A program made the position numbers and the translations under genes. A DNA stretch of 59,291 bases from Eubacterium sp. (lineage in GTDB: Bacteria > Bacillota > Clostridia > Oscillospirales > Acutalibacteraceae): the NCBI GenBank assembly GCA_014465955.1, contig JACTVT010000007.1, positions 1 through 59,291 of the forward strand, written 5' to 3'. Numbering within the stretch: position 1 is the first letter of the stretch; each line of letters begins with the position of its first letter. The notes beneath the pieces are model-generated. The model was not told where the DNA came from and did not search any database. It saw only the letters and a program-made list of their open reading frames with translations. Positions 15,717-24,196 of this stretch are shown here, piece after piece.

Positions 15717-16042
15717 TGAGTAAATATGAAGTAAAAGATGTTGTATGCGATTATGGCTTATATGAGGATGGCGAGTTAAAGCTCATTCTTAATTCACGGC
15801 AAAATGCTCTGACAATAAAAAGAATTTTGGAAGTTGACGAGAGTGTTCCAAATCAGGCAACTGTATGCAATATGGTTGAAGTGCCGACCGCTGAATTTGC
15901 CGAGTGCATTGGTAATATATCCAATTCGATTATTGCTTGTCTTAAAGAAATAGATAAAGACACTTTGATAAAATATATTACTGATGAAATCATAAAAATT
16001 CAAACAACTGAAATTGTCTGTAGGTCGGAGGGCTTAAAATGA
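15716..16042 (+). CDS. Phage protein of unknown function
   Basis: The protein has 108 aa. Mixed alpha/beta composition, acidic, no recognised motif. It overlaps both neighbours by one to four bases. Confidence 0.5.
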   Translation: MSKYEVKDVVCDYGLYEDGELKLILNSRQNALTIKRILEVDESVPNQATVCNMVEVPTAEFAECIGNISNSIIACLKEIDKDTLIKYITDEIIKIQTTEIVCRSEGLK

Positions 16043-16332
16043 ATATTCGCATCCGCAAAAAGCAAATAAAAAGAAAACTGGCAGCAGGCTATCCCATTTC
16101 ACACGATGAACTGAAATTTGGGATAAAACATAAAATGACAGACGATATATTCCACGACCATTTTATTTTGTTTGGCTTTTATGCAACTGAAGCAAGCATC
16201 CAAGCAACGCAAATTATAAAGAGAATGGGAAACATTGCATTGTTAATAGGTCAAAGTGCTTCAAATGTTGTTTCACAATTAAAAAAGAATATTCCACCTG
16301 ATTTGTCGGAGGTATTAAATAATGGTGATTAA
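16039..16332 (+). CDS. Phage protein of unknown function
   Basis: The protein has 97 aa, with a basic start (MNIRIRKKQIKRKL) followed by a possible amphipathic helix. It overlaps the next gene by 11 nt. No family recognised. Confidence 0.5.
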   Translation: MNIRIRKKQIKRKLAAGYPISHDELKFGIKHKMTDDIFHDHFILFGFYATEASIQATQIIKRMGNIALLIGQSASNVVSQLKKNIPPDLSEVLNNGD

Positions 16333-16765
16333 GGTAATTACATATATTGTTATGGCTGTTTCAATGGTTGGAACTATTGCGAACAGTTGCAAAAAGCGTT
16401 GGTGTTTTTATATATGGCTTTGCACAAATGCTTTTTGGTGTGTTTATAATTTTAGCATCGGACAAACTGCACAGGGTTTGTTATATACATTTCATTTTTC
16501 AATGGCGATACTCGGCATTTATCAGTGGAAGCATAATAAAACCGATACTGAAAATATAAAATCCTTGCGTGCAGAAAACAGAAAATTGCAAAGGCGTATA
16601 AATGAGCAGAACGATATAAAAAACGAATGGCAATGCCGTTATTTTGAACTTGAAGCAGAATGGCAAGAAAAATATGATGATGAAGTCAAACATTATGAAT
16701 ATCAGATTAACCGACTTCAGGCTGAAAATGAAGCATTGAAAAAAGGCGGTGGTGACTGTGGCTGA
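16322..16765 (+). CDS. PnuC-like membrane segment with coiled coil
   Basis: The protein has 147 aa. Residues about 4-70 hold two or three membrane helices around KRWCFYIWLCTNAFWCVYN, which resembles the conserved core of PnuC-type nicotinamide riboside carriers. It is far too short for a full carrier. Residues 76-140 form a strong coiled coil (LRAENRKLQRRINEQ). It is probably a membrane-anchored phage protein derived from that fold rather than a transporter. Confidence 0.55.
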   Translation: MVIKVITYIVMAVSMVGTIANSCKKRWCFYIWLCTNAFWCVYNFSIGQTAQGLLYTFHFSMAILGIYQWKHNKTDTENIKSLRAENRKLQRRINEQNDIKNEWQCRYFELEAEWQEKYDDEVKHYEYQINRLQAENEALKKGGGDCG

Positions 16766-17030
16766 TGAATTTACATTGTCAAGGGATATGTATAGAAAAA
16801 TAAAGCAGAGTGATCGCCGACATCTTGATAAATTCATCAATGATGTGTTTTCAAGGGGCGTTATGCAGGGCTTTAATTCCGCACAGGAAAAACGAAACAT
16901 TCCATTTGACCGTAAAGAATTATCAATAATTCTGCTTGATGAAATAAAAGGTATTTCAGTTGACAAGGCTGAGGAAATTATAAATGTACTTGCTGATAAA
17001 TATGAATTAAGGCAGCAGGCAGAACAGTAA
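16758..17030 (+). CDS. Phage protein of unknown function
   Basis: The protein has 90 aa; GTG 16758 is preferred (AAGGCGG upstream), with GTG 16749 the alternative. It overlaps the previous gene. The helical, charged sequence has no known domain. Confidence 0.5.
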   Translation: MADEFTLSRDMYRKIKQSDRRHLDKFINDVFSRGVMQGFNSAQEKRNIPFDRKELSIILLDEIKGISVDKAEEIINVLADKYELRQQAEQ

Positions 17031-17050
17031 AATTATGGGGGGATTATTCA

Positions 17051-17437
17051 ATGAAATCAATTAAACAGCAATTAGCAGATTATCTTGAACTTGTTGAAAG
17101 CAATGACAGAGAGATTGCAAGGTATGAGGCGTTAGAAGCGAATAATACCGCTGATGAAGTTCTTGCTGTTGTTAAAGAAAATATTATCAAAAACACAAAC
17201 GATGAAATCGAACAGAAAAAGCAGATTGAAAAGGCGATTGCATCTATTCCCTCAACTGCACAAAAACAGTTAATGACATATCGTTATATTGATAAGTTGA
17301 CTTGGCGAGTTATAACAAAAATATTGTTTTGTTCACAGTCTGACTATAACAACAACCCTGATAAATATAAGCGCAAAACTTTCAGGCTACATACCCGGGC
17401 AATTGAATATCTTGAAAGAACAAGGTCTATGCAATAA
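17051..17437 (+). CDS. ArpU/RinA-like late transcription regulator
   Basis: The protein has 128 aa. The C-terminal part (QKQLMTYRYIDKLTWRVIT...FRLHTRAIEYL) has the sigma region 4-like pattern of the ArpU/DUF1492 group, small phage proteins that turn on late genes. The N-terminal half is a coiled coil. It is the last gene before the late block and is followed by a weak terminator, iterons and a poor -35/good -10 promoter, as expected for its target. Confidence 0.72.
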   Translation: MKSIKQQLADYLELVESNDREIARYEALEANNTADEVLAVVKENIIKNTNDEIEQKKQIEKAIASIPSTAQKQLMTYRYIDKLTWRVITKILFCSQSDYNNNPDKYKRKTFRLHTRAIEYLERTRSMQ

Positions 17438-17450
17438 GCATAGGCTTTTT
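17425..17450 (+). terminator. Intrinsic terminator after late regulator
   Basis: CTATGC (17427-17432), loop AATAA, GCATAG (17438-17443), then GC and five T. The stem is short and overlaps the stop codon, so it may be leaky. Confidence 0.5.
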
Positions 17451-17472
17451 CTTGTGTTCAGGAGGGGGGAGC

Positions 17473-17530
17473 AAATGACACCAAATGACACCAAGTGACA
17501 CTTACATTAAATTTAATTATTTATTATTAT
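17473..17530 (+). promoter_or_regulatory. Three 10-bp iterons next to a likely late promoter
   Basis: AAATGACACC (17473-17482), AAATGACACC (17483-17492) and AAGTGACACT (17493-17502) are tandem, one helical turn apart. They abut TTACAT (17502-17507), a 17-bp spacer and TATTAT (17525-17530). The -35 is weak, fitting dependence on an activator such as the ArpU-like protein. Confidence 0.55.
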
Positions 17531-17555
17531 TCTTTCAAAAAGAAGTGATTGAAAT

Positions 17556-18188
17556 ATGGTTTATCAGTATAAAGGCTCTATGTCAGTTGATTTCAAGAAT
17601 GTAAAAGAAATCAATAATAAACTTCATAAGATAGATAAAGCCAGTCAAAAGGCACTTGACAGTGCAATAAGAGATACTGTAAGCCGTGCACCTGCACAGG
17701 TAACAAAGGCTGTGACTAATAAGTACAACATCAAGAAGTCAGAAGTAACGGCAGCAGGTAAGCAGGCTAAGTCAAGTCAGAAATCAATCGGTACTATCAA
17801 AGTACAGGGGCAAACCTTACATAATGTAGCCTTGGTGTATAAAGGCCGTAGGCTTACACCCACACACTTTGGAATGAAGCCTAAGACCTTACCTGCGAAT
17901 AAGCGTAAGTATAAGTTAACTATTGAAGTATTCAAAGGACAACGAAAGCCTTTGAAAGGTCCAAGCAATCGCCCTGTGTTCCTTGGCTCTAACAAAGGTG
18001 GTAGTTATATTCCATTCCAAAGAAAAGGAAGCACAGCCCATCCTATCAAGTCTATAAAGGCTATGGGTATACCTCAGATGATTGACAATAAAGAGGTAAG
18101 ACAAGAGATTAACGAGAATATCGGTGAACTTATGATAAAACGATATGAACATCAAGCTAATAGAGCAATTGACCGTGCTGTTAAATAA
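17556..18188 (+). CDS. Minor tail protein Z-like (tail completion)
   Basis: The protein has 210 aa. The pattern matches the prophage minor tail protein Z family: basic helical N-terminus, central GRRLTPTHFGMKP, and a C-terminal HPIKSIKAMGIPQMI motif. In lambda, gpZ helps complete the tail. Here the gene lies before the terminase genes instead of among the tail genes, an unusual order. Confidence 0.75.
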   Translation: MVYQYKGSMSVDFKNVKEINNKLHKIDKASQKALDSAIRDTVSRAPAQVTKAVTNKYNIKKSEVTAAGKQAKSSQKSIGTIKVQGQTLHNVALVYKGRRLTPTHFGMKPKTLPANKRKYKLTIEVFKGQRKPLKGPSNRPVFLGSNKGGSYIPFQRKGSTAHPIKSIKAMGIPQMIDNKEVRQEINENIGELMIKRYEHQANRAIDRAVK

Positions 18189-18191
18189 TCT

Positions 18192-18245
18192 GTAGGTACT
18201 GGGAAATGAAAAAATCGTCTGTGGTTTTGGCGAGCCCAGAAATCA
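18192..18245 (+). other. Candidate cos (packaging) site
   Basis: The 113-bp gap before the small terminase gene holds CTGGG (18199-18203) and CCCAG (18235-18239) as inverted arms around an A-rich stretch and GTGGTTTTGGCGAG. The location just ahead of Nu1/GpA-type terminase genes matches cos in lambda-like phages. The cut position cannot be read. Confidence 0.4.
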
Positions 18246-18301
18246 ACAATTTTTTGTAAAACTTTTTTTGGGCATTTCGTTTCGTCAAAGGAGTATTGAC
18301 A

Positions 18302-18889
18302 ATGGCAAATGCAAAGTTCAACAGCATTGTTGGAACAACCGTTGTTGCAAAGTTGCTTGGACTCTCAACAAGAAGAATTCAACAGCTGGCAGCAGATGGC
18401 ATATTATCAGTTAACAAAGAAAATAAAAATTTAAAATTTGATTTATATAAAACAATTCCCGAATATCTTAATTATTTGGAAGAGGAAGCAAAGAAAAATT
18501 CTGTTGAAGCCGACATTGCAAATCAGGAAAAGCGAAAGGCAAAAGCTGAAGCGGATTTGAAAACGCATAAAGCTAAGATGGCGAAATTGGAACTTGCAGA
18601 AATGGAAGGCGAAATGCACAGAAGTTGCGATGTTGAAGAAATGACATCACAGCTTGTTTATGCGGTGAAAAACAGGTTAACTTCTTTGCCCGGAAAATTA
18701 GCAATTGACCTATCACGAGTTGAAGAACCTGCCGAGATTTCGGCAAGAATTCAAAGTGAAGTTTATGAAATTCTTGAAGATTTATCAAATTACGAATATA
18801 AGCCGCAAGAATATGAAAAAAAGGTAAGGGAGCGTGCTGGGTGGAAAGAGTTGAAAACAGATGAAGATGCAAACACAAGTGCAAAATGA
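18302..18889 (+). CDS. Terminase small subunit (Nu1-like)
   Basis: The protein has 195 aa, ATG 18302 with AAAGGAG 8 nt upstream. The N-terminal winged helix (VVAKLLGLSTRRIQQLAADG) binds cos DNA. It is followed by a long coiled coil rich in Lys/Glu/Ala and a C-terminal segment (ERAGW) that contacts the large subunit. It overlaps the large-subunit gene by 29 nt, as is common. Confidence 0.85.
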   Translation: MANAKFNSIVGTTVVAKLLGLSTRRIQQLAADGILSVNKENKNLKFDLYKTIPEYLNYLEEEAKKNSVEADIANQEKRKAKAEADLKTHKAKMAKLELAEMEGEMHRSCDVEEMTSQLVYAVKNRLTSLPGKLAIDLSRVEEPAEISARIQSEVYEILEDLSNYEYKPQEYEKKVRERAGWKELKTDEDANTSAK

Positions 18890-20816
18890 CAATATCTATA
18901 CTCCACCCACAGAAAAGCAAATAACAGCATTAAATAAATCCTTAAAAAATGTTTTAGATGGATTTAAGCCCCCTGAAAATCTGACTGTTTCACAATGGGC
19001 AGATAAATACAGATACCTTTCTGCTGAAAGTTCAGCAGAAGTCGGACCGTGGCGGACTGAAAGAACACCATATTTGCAAAAACCTATGGACTCTTTCAAT
19101 GACCCGAAGGTTAAAAGCATTGCCATAATGGCATCATCACAGTTAGGAAAATCAGAATTCTTGCTGAATGTAATTGGTTATATTATCGACCAAATGCCTG
19201 CAAGTATTTTGTTTATACAGCCTACAATTCCCGATGCTCAAAAGTTCAGTAGGCAGCGTATCAATCCAATGATTAGAGATACACCTAAACTTGCATCGAA
19301 AATGGAAGTTGAAGTTGAAAAGAAAACTTCAAAAAAATCAAAATCAACAAATACTGTTCTTCAAAAAACATTTCCCGGCGGTATTCTTACGATGGCTGGC
19401 TCAAATGCTCCATCTGCACTTGCTTCTATTCCGTCAAGATATGTTATAGGTGATGAGGTTGACCGTTGGGCGTTGTCAGCAGGTAAAGAAGGTAATCCGT
19501 GGCAGATTGCAACTGCTCGACAGGTAACATTCTACAATGCAAAGGCAATCAGGGTTTCATCACCTACTATAAAAGGTGCAAGTGAAATCGAAGATGCTTA
19601 TTATCTTGGCACACAGGAAGTATGGTGTCACTGTTGCCCGGCTTGTAATACATATAGTCAAATTGTTCTTGCAAATATTCATTTTGATTATGATGAAACA
19701 ACAGCTAAAGACGGCAAAAGCACTTACTTAATTAAAAATGTTTATTGGTGTTGCCCTGAATGCGGTGCTGTTTTTACACAAAATGAAATGCGATTTGCTA
19801 AGCAAATGTGGATTGAACACAACCCTGATGCCTATAAAAGCGGTCGCCGTTCATTTCGTATTAACTCTTTTGCTTCGCCTTGGCTTCCTTGGAGCAATAT
19901 ATGCTTGCAGTTTTTGGAAGCAAAAGATGACCCCGAAAAGTTAAAGGCGTTTATCAACACCGTTTTAGGTGAAAGTTTTGAAGATAGAGAAAAAATAGAG
20001 GACCCGGAAATTATTTATAATCGCCGGGAAACCTATGAAGCCCAGTTACCTGATGGTGTATTAGTTCTGACTTGTGGAGTAGATACACAGGACAACCGAC
20101 TTGAATATGAAATTGTAGGATATGGCCGTTATGGTGAAAGTTGGGGTATTGAAAAAGGTTTTATTATGGGTAAGCCTGAGAGCGACTCAAAGGTCTGGGA
20201 TGTTCTCGACTCCATAATTGATAAATTATATAAATACAAAAACGGCAAAGCCCTGAAGATTTCAATAACTTTTATTGATAGTGGCGGTCATTATACGCAA
20301 GAAGTATATGAATACTGCTATAAACGAAAATATAAGAATGTCTTTGCAATTAAGGGTAAAGGCGGTGCTGATATTCCATATACACAGCCACCGTCAAAAA
20401 TTCCGATAGGAAAAACAAAGAATTCAAAGAAATTTATATATCTATATAACATTGGTGTTGACTCTGGTAAACAGCAGATAATGGATAGACTGAAAGTTCA
20501 GGAAGCAGGTCCGAAATACTGCCATTATCCACGCAATGAAGAATGTGGATATGACATTAACTATTTTAATGGATTATTGAGTGAAGCATATGTTTTGAAA
20601 ACAGATAAAAACGGTCATAAAAAATGGACTTGGGAAAAGCTCGGAAGTACACGCAATGAAGCCTTGGACTGCCGAAATTATGCAAATGCTGCTTTTACGC
20701 TTCTGCATCCTGATTTTGACAAAATTGAAGCATATCTAAAAGGTTCAAACAAACCTAAAAATCAAAAGGCAGCACGGTCAAGAAGAAAAACAAATAAGTT
20801 AATTGATGAGTGGTAA
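18861..20816 (+). CDS. Terminase large subunit (GpA family)
   Basis: The protein has 651 aa, the usual size for lambda GpA. The packaging ATPase has Walker A SSQLGKSE (92-99) and Walker B YVIGDEVDRW (194-203). Two CxxC pairs (CHCCPAC and CCPEC) form a zinc finger near 255-300. The nuclease acidic centre is at CGVDTQDN (about 405) and DSGGHY (about 475). It cuts concatemers and pumps DNA through the portal. Confidence 0.95.
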   Translation: MKMQTQVQNDNIYTPPTEKQITALNKSLKNVLDGFKPPENLTVSQWADKYRYLSAESSAEVGPWRTERTPYLQKPMDSFNDPKVKSIAIMASSQLGKSEFLLNVIGYIIDQMPASILFIQPTIPDAQKFSRQRINPMIRDTPKLASKMEVEVEKKTSKKSKSTNTVLQKTFPGGILTMAGSNAPSALASIPSRYVIGDEVDRWALSAGKEGNPWQIATARQVTFYNAKAIRVSSPTIKGASEIEDAYYLGTQEVWCHCCPACNTYSQIVLANIHFDYDETTAKDGKSTYLIKNVYWCCPECGAVFTQNEMRFAKQMWIEHNPDAYKSGRRSFRINSFASPWLPWSNICLQFLEAKDDPEKLKAFINTVLGESFEDREKIEDPEIIYNRRETYEAQLPDGVLVLTCGVDTQDNRLEYEIVGYGRYGESWGIEKGFIMGKPESDSKVWDVLDSIIDKLYKYKNGKALKISITFIDSGGHYTQEVYEYCYKRKYKNVFAIKGKGGADIPYTQPPSKIPIGKTKNSKKFIYLYNIGVDSGKQQIMDRLKVQEAGPKYCHYPRNEECGYDINYFNGLLSEAYVLKTDKNGHKKWTWEKLGSTRNEALDCRNYANAAFTLLHPDFDKIEAYLKGSNKPKNQKAARSRRKTNKLIDEW

Positions 20817-20818
20817 TT

Positions 20819-21079
20819 ATGACAGTTGAAAATGCAAAAGAACAGTTGGTAACAGTAAATAAGCGCTTGAAACTTTATTATAAGCGTGAAGAAGAAATGC
20901 TTAATGGTGGAGTTCAAAGTTACGGAATAGGCACACGAAATGCCACAAGATATAACACTGATTTATCAGCGGTGAAATCTGAAATTGAAAAACTTGAAAA
21001 AAGGAAATCAGAACTTGAAGCTGTTATTTCAGGAAGTAAAAAACGCAAAGCAATAGGCATTGTTCCTATGGATTGGTAG
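20819..21079 (+). CDS. Head-tail joining protein (gpW/DUF6148-like)
   Basis: The protein has 86 aa, ATG 20819. It has the expected position between terminase and portal and the pattern QSYGIGTRNATRYNTDL, followed by a coiled coil. In related phages this small protein closes the head and makes the tail docking site. Assignment is by size, position and pattern. Confidence 0.65.
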   Translation: MTVENAKEQLVTVNKRLKLYYKREEEMLNGGVQSYGIGTRNATRYNTDLSAVKSEIEKLEKRKSELEAVISGSKKRKAIGIVPMDW

Positions 21080-21087
21080 GTGGAATT

Positions 21088-22623
21088 TTGAAAAACAATA
21101 AAATTATTATTGGGCAATTACCACCTACACAGGTGAAAAACTCAGGATATTCCGAAGCAGGTGCAAGCCTTGTTAAAAGGTCTTTGCGTAGTTTTAGGGG
21201 CATTTCAGGACCTCCGAATGAAGATATTGATTGGAATAATCAAACCTTGCGTGAGCGTTCAAGACTTTTATGTATGAGTTCGCCGATTGCCGCTTCTGCA
21301 ATAAAAACGAACAGAACGAATGTTATAGGGCAAGGTCTTAGGTTAAAAACGCAAATCAGTAAAGAAATCTTAGGCATATCCCCTGAAACAGCCCTTGAAT
21401 GGCAACAGCATACCGAAGCGGAATTTGAATTATGGGCATCAGATAAACACGCCTGCGATGCAACAGGGGTTAATGATTTTTATTCATTGCAACAGCTTGC
21501 TTTGATGTCTTGGTTGCAGTCAGGTGATGCGTTTTGCGTATTCCAAATGAAGAAACCTACATTGCTAACGCCATATAGTACACGCTTACATTTGATTGAA
21601 GCAGACAGAATTTCAACGCCTAACAGTGTTAGTTCTTATAGTGTTCCGAATTTTACTGATGGCTTGAATTCAAACGGCAATCAAATTTATGACGGTGTGG
21701 AAATTGACAAAAGCGGTTCAATTGTTGCTTATCACATTTGTAACAGGCACAGATCCACGGCAACTTATATCAGTACAAGCGAATGGGTAAGGGTTGAAGC
21801 ATACGGAGCAAAAACAGGTACTCCGAATATTTTGCATATTATGGAGTCGGAAAGACCGGGACAATACAGAGGTGTTCCGTATTTAGCCCCTGTAATTGAA
21901 GCATTATTGCAGATTACACGCTATACCGAAAGTGAATTAACGGCGGCAGTTATTCAATCATTTTTCACAGCATTTGTTAAAACCGCAAATCCTGAAGAAG
22001 GTATGCCATTTAACGAAGCAATGGGATATGGCGAACAGGCTGTTGACCGAACCGATGATGAATATGCACTGGGACCTGCAACAATTAATATAATGCAACC
22101 CGGTGAAAGTATTGAATTTGCAAATCCAACACGCCCTACTTCAAATTTTGACAGTTTTACGAAAGCGATGATTAGACAAGTCGGTTCAGCTTTAGAAATT
22201 CCAAATGAATTGTTAATTAAGGAATTCAGCAGTAGCTATTCTGCTTCAAGAGGTGCGTTATTGGAAGCGTGGAAAGCCTTTAGAATGCGTAGGGATTGGT
22301 TTGTGAGTGATTTCTGCCAACCTGTATATAATAAATGGCTTGATGAAGCAGTAGCAATCGGAAGAATTAACGCACCCGGGTATTTTAATAACCCACTTAT
22401 CCGTAAGGCTTGGCAAGGTGCTATCTGGCAGGGACCTGCACCGGGTATGCTTGACCCGACAAAGGAAATTGAAGCCGAGGAAAAAGCAATTGCAAATGGA
22501 TTTTCGACACACCAACAGTCAGCTGTTAAATTAAATGGCGGCGATTGGAATAAAAATGTTCAGCAAATTGCTGAAGAGAAAAACAGAATGAAAGAATTAA
22601 GACTTTCGGAAAGTGAGGATTAA
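21088..22623 (+). CDS. Portal protein (lambda gpB family)
   Basis: The protein has 511 aa, TTG 21088 after AGGTGGA. It shows family landmarks: the N-terminal RSLRSFRG, ARSLLCMSSPIA-like segment, LIEADRISTP, and IPNELLIKEFSSSYSASRGALLEAWKAF in the crown. It forms the dodecameric ring through which DNA enters the head. It precedes the protease gene by 2 nt. Confidence 0.93.
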   Translation: MKNNKIIIGQLPPTQVKNSGYSEAGASLVKRSLRSFRGISGPPNEDIDWNNQTLRERSRLLCMSSPIAASAIKTNRTNVIGQGLRLKTQISKEILGISPETALEWQQHTEAEFELWASDKHACDATGVNDFYSLQQLALMSWLQSGDAFCVFQMKKPTLLTPYSTRLHLIEADRISTPNSVSSYSVPNFTDGLNSNGNQIYDGVEIDKSGSIVAYHICNRHRSTATYISTSEWVRVEAYGAKTGTPNILHIMESERPGQYRGVPYLAPVIEALLQITRYTESELTAAVIQSFFTAFVKTANPEEGMPFNEAMGYGEQAVDRTDDEYALGPATINIMQPGESIEFANPTRPTSNFDSFTKAMIRQVGSALEIPNELLIKEFSSSYSASRGALLEAWKAFRMRRDWFVSDFCQPVYNKWLDEAVAIGRINAPGYFNNPLIRKAWQGAIWQGPAPGMLDPTKEIEAEEKAIANGFSTHQQSAVKLNGGDWNKNVQQIAEEKNRMKELRLSESED

Positions 22624-22625
22624 AT

Positions 22626-23783
22626 ATGCCGTTTTATAATTTCAAAAATATTACTGAAACTTCAGCAGACATTGAGGTTTACGGTGAAATTGTTGAAAAA
22701 AGGCCTACAAATTGGTGGGGTGATGCTGTTGAAGGTATGTTTTTTGTTTCGTCTGAATTTAATGAGCAGATTGCAAAATTACAGGGCGTTTCAAATATTA
22801 CACTGAAAATTAACAGTCCCGGCGGTGATTTATTTGTCGGTGTAGGTGTTTACAACAAATTAAAGTCGCTGAATGCCAATATTACCGTTATTGTAGAGGG
22901 CTTAGCCGCTTCGGCAGCAGGTCTTATCGCTTGTGCTGGTGATACTGTAAAGTTAGGTACAGGTGCTGTAATTATGGCACATCAGGCTTCTACCTTTGTT
23001 CCTGATTGGTATGTCAATGAAACTGACATTGAAGAATATAAAAGGCATTTGGAAGCCTGCAACAAGGCTGTTGCTGAAATTATTTCAGAAAAAACAGGCA
23101 AAAGCGTTGATGAAATTATGCCGTTATTGAAAGAAGAAATATGGTTGTCAGGTCAGGATGCCATAGACTTCGGTTTTGCAGATGAAATGCTTAATTCAAC
23201 AGCAGTTTCAGGTGTTTCACCAGCAATTGACCCCGTTAATAATTCAATCTATTCAAACGGACAGGTTTTTGCAATTAAAAATTATGTAGAAAATGCAAAA
23301 AAGCATATGCCTACTATGCTAACCAATAATGTTAAATCGCCTGAAAAGGTCGATAAAACAATAAAAAATAAGGAGGATAAACCTATGCCAACACCAACAT
23401 TAAACCTTGAAACCTTAAGACAGCAGTATCCACAGCTTGTAAAAGAAATTGAGGATAATGCAGTAAAGAATGCACTTCAGGCTGACAGAAAGCGACAGCA
23501 GGAAATTGACGAAATTGCACCGATGATTTCGGATAAATCACTCGTCAATGAAGCCAAGTATGGCGAAAATGCTACTACAGCACAGCAGTTGTTATATGAT
23601 TTTGCAAAAAATCAGAAAGACAAAGGTGCTGACTTCTTCGCCAATGTTGAAACTGACTATCAGAATTCCGGCGCAGAAAAGGTTGAGGGTACACCTAATG
23701 CAGAAAAGTCAGATGATGAAAAAATAGCTGACGAAGTTAACAATGCAGTTGCATTGTTTAATAAAAATAAGGGGGTTCAGTAA
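22626..23783 (+). CDS. ClpP/S49-like capsid maturation protease with scaffold tail
   Basis: The protein has 385 aa. Residues 1-200 are a ClpP-type serine protease: oxyanion region INSPGGD, nucleophile serine in GLAASAAGL, and histidine in IMAHQAS. Residues about 230-385 are a charged helical scaffold. An in-frame internal start with its own ribosome binding site (ATG 23385) makes the scaffold alone, as in lambda gpC/Nu3. The protease digests scaffold and trims capsid proteins; its main capsid partner is missing here. Confidence 0.9.
   Translation: MPFYNFKNITETSADIEVYGEIVEKRPTNWWGDAVEGMFFVSSEFNEQIAKLQGVSNITLKINSPGGDLFVGVGVYNKLKSLNANITVIVEGLAASAAGLIACAGDTVKLGTGAVIMAHQASTFVPDWYVNETDIEEYKRHLEACNKAVAEIISEKTGKSVDEIMPLLKEEIWLSGQDAIDFGFADEMLNSTAVSGVSPAIDPVNNSIYSNGQVFAIKNYVENAKKHMPTMLTNNVKSPEKVDKTIKNKEDKPMPTPTLNLETLRQQYPQLVKEIEDNAVKNALQADRKRQQEIDEIAPMISDKSLVNEAKYGENATTAQQLLYDFAKNQKDKGADFFANVETDYQNSGAEKVEGTPNAEKSDDEKIADEVNNAVALFNKNKGVQ
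23385..23783 (+). CDS. Nested scaffold protein (Nu3-like)
   Basis: ATG 23385 is in frame with the protease gene (codon 254) and is preceded by AAGGAGGATAAACCT, one of the strongest ribosome binding sites in the block. The product has 132 aa: MPTPTLNLETLRQQYP..., charged and helical, as expected of a capsid scaffold. It is the same protein end as the protease, made separately. Confidence 0.78.
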   Translation: MPTPTLNLETLRQQYPQLVKEIEDNAVKNALQADRKRQQEIDEIAPMISDKSLVNEAKYGENATTAQQLLYDFAKNQKDKGADFFANVETDYQNSGAEKVEGTPNAEKSDDEKIADEVNNAVALFNKNKGVQ

Positions 23784-23941
23784 TGAACAGAGATTTAAGA
23801 CAGGTTGTTGAGGAAAGAAAAGTTGACAACCTTATTGCAAACACATTTGACGTTGATGTTTTTTCAGTTGTAATAAGAAAAACAACGGCTGAAACATTTT
23901 TGCCGAAAGGCGCAGTGAAAATATTGAAGTGGGTGCAATAA
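23783..23941 (+). pseudogene. Truncated head decoration protein (gpD-like)
   Basis: ATG 23783 overlaps the scaffold stop. The 52 codons include KVDNLIANTFDVDVFS and TAETFLPKGAV, the start pattern of lambda gpD-like decoration proteins (normally about 110-140 aa). The frame then ends at TAA 23939-23941 in unrelated sequence. The matching part ends near 23917. Confidence 0.55.
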
Positions 23942-24186
23942 AATATGCACGAAACGCTGATGGATGGCGTGATGCTTTCACTCTTGCGGATTTTATTATT
24001 GATAAAATCAAGCAGGCAGGCAATATAAAAGGTCACAATATTATTTATTCTAATGGAATAAAAAGCTATCCGTATAAAGAGCAAAATACCATTGTAGATT
24101 TTTACCCTTATTATTTTGCAGAAGTTGAATTCACTGTGGAAAAGACTTTTGCACTGACACCTAAACCATATGACAATTTCTTGTAG
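23893..24186 (+). pseudogene. C-terminal fragment of a tail-terminator-like gene
   Basis: A second frame (97 codons, no start) reads SENIEVGAIKYARNADGW... and DFYPYYFAEVEFTVEKTF up to TAG 24184-24186. This looks like the end of a tail-terminator/minor tail gene that normally sits just before the sheath gene. It lacks its first part. It joins the decoration fragment near 23915-23925 in a different frame, as expected from a deletion. Confidence 0.55.
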
Positions 24187-24196
24187 GAGGTAAAAA

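Noticed and set aside
16322..16765. Full PnuC vitamin transporter
   Set aside because: Only two or three helices are present and the rest is coiled coil, so a working carrier is unlikely.
23783..24186. Sequencing frameshift in a single small gene
   Set aside because: The two frames resemble parts of two different genes, and a capsid gene is also missing, which fits a deletion better than a one-base error. Read data would settle this.
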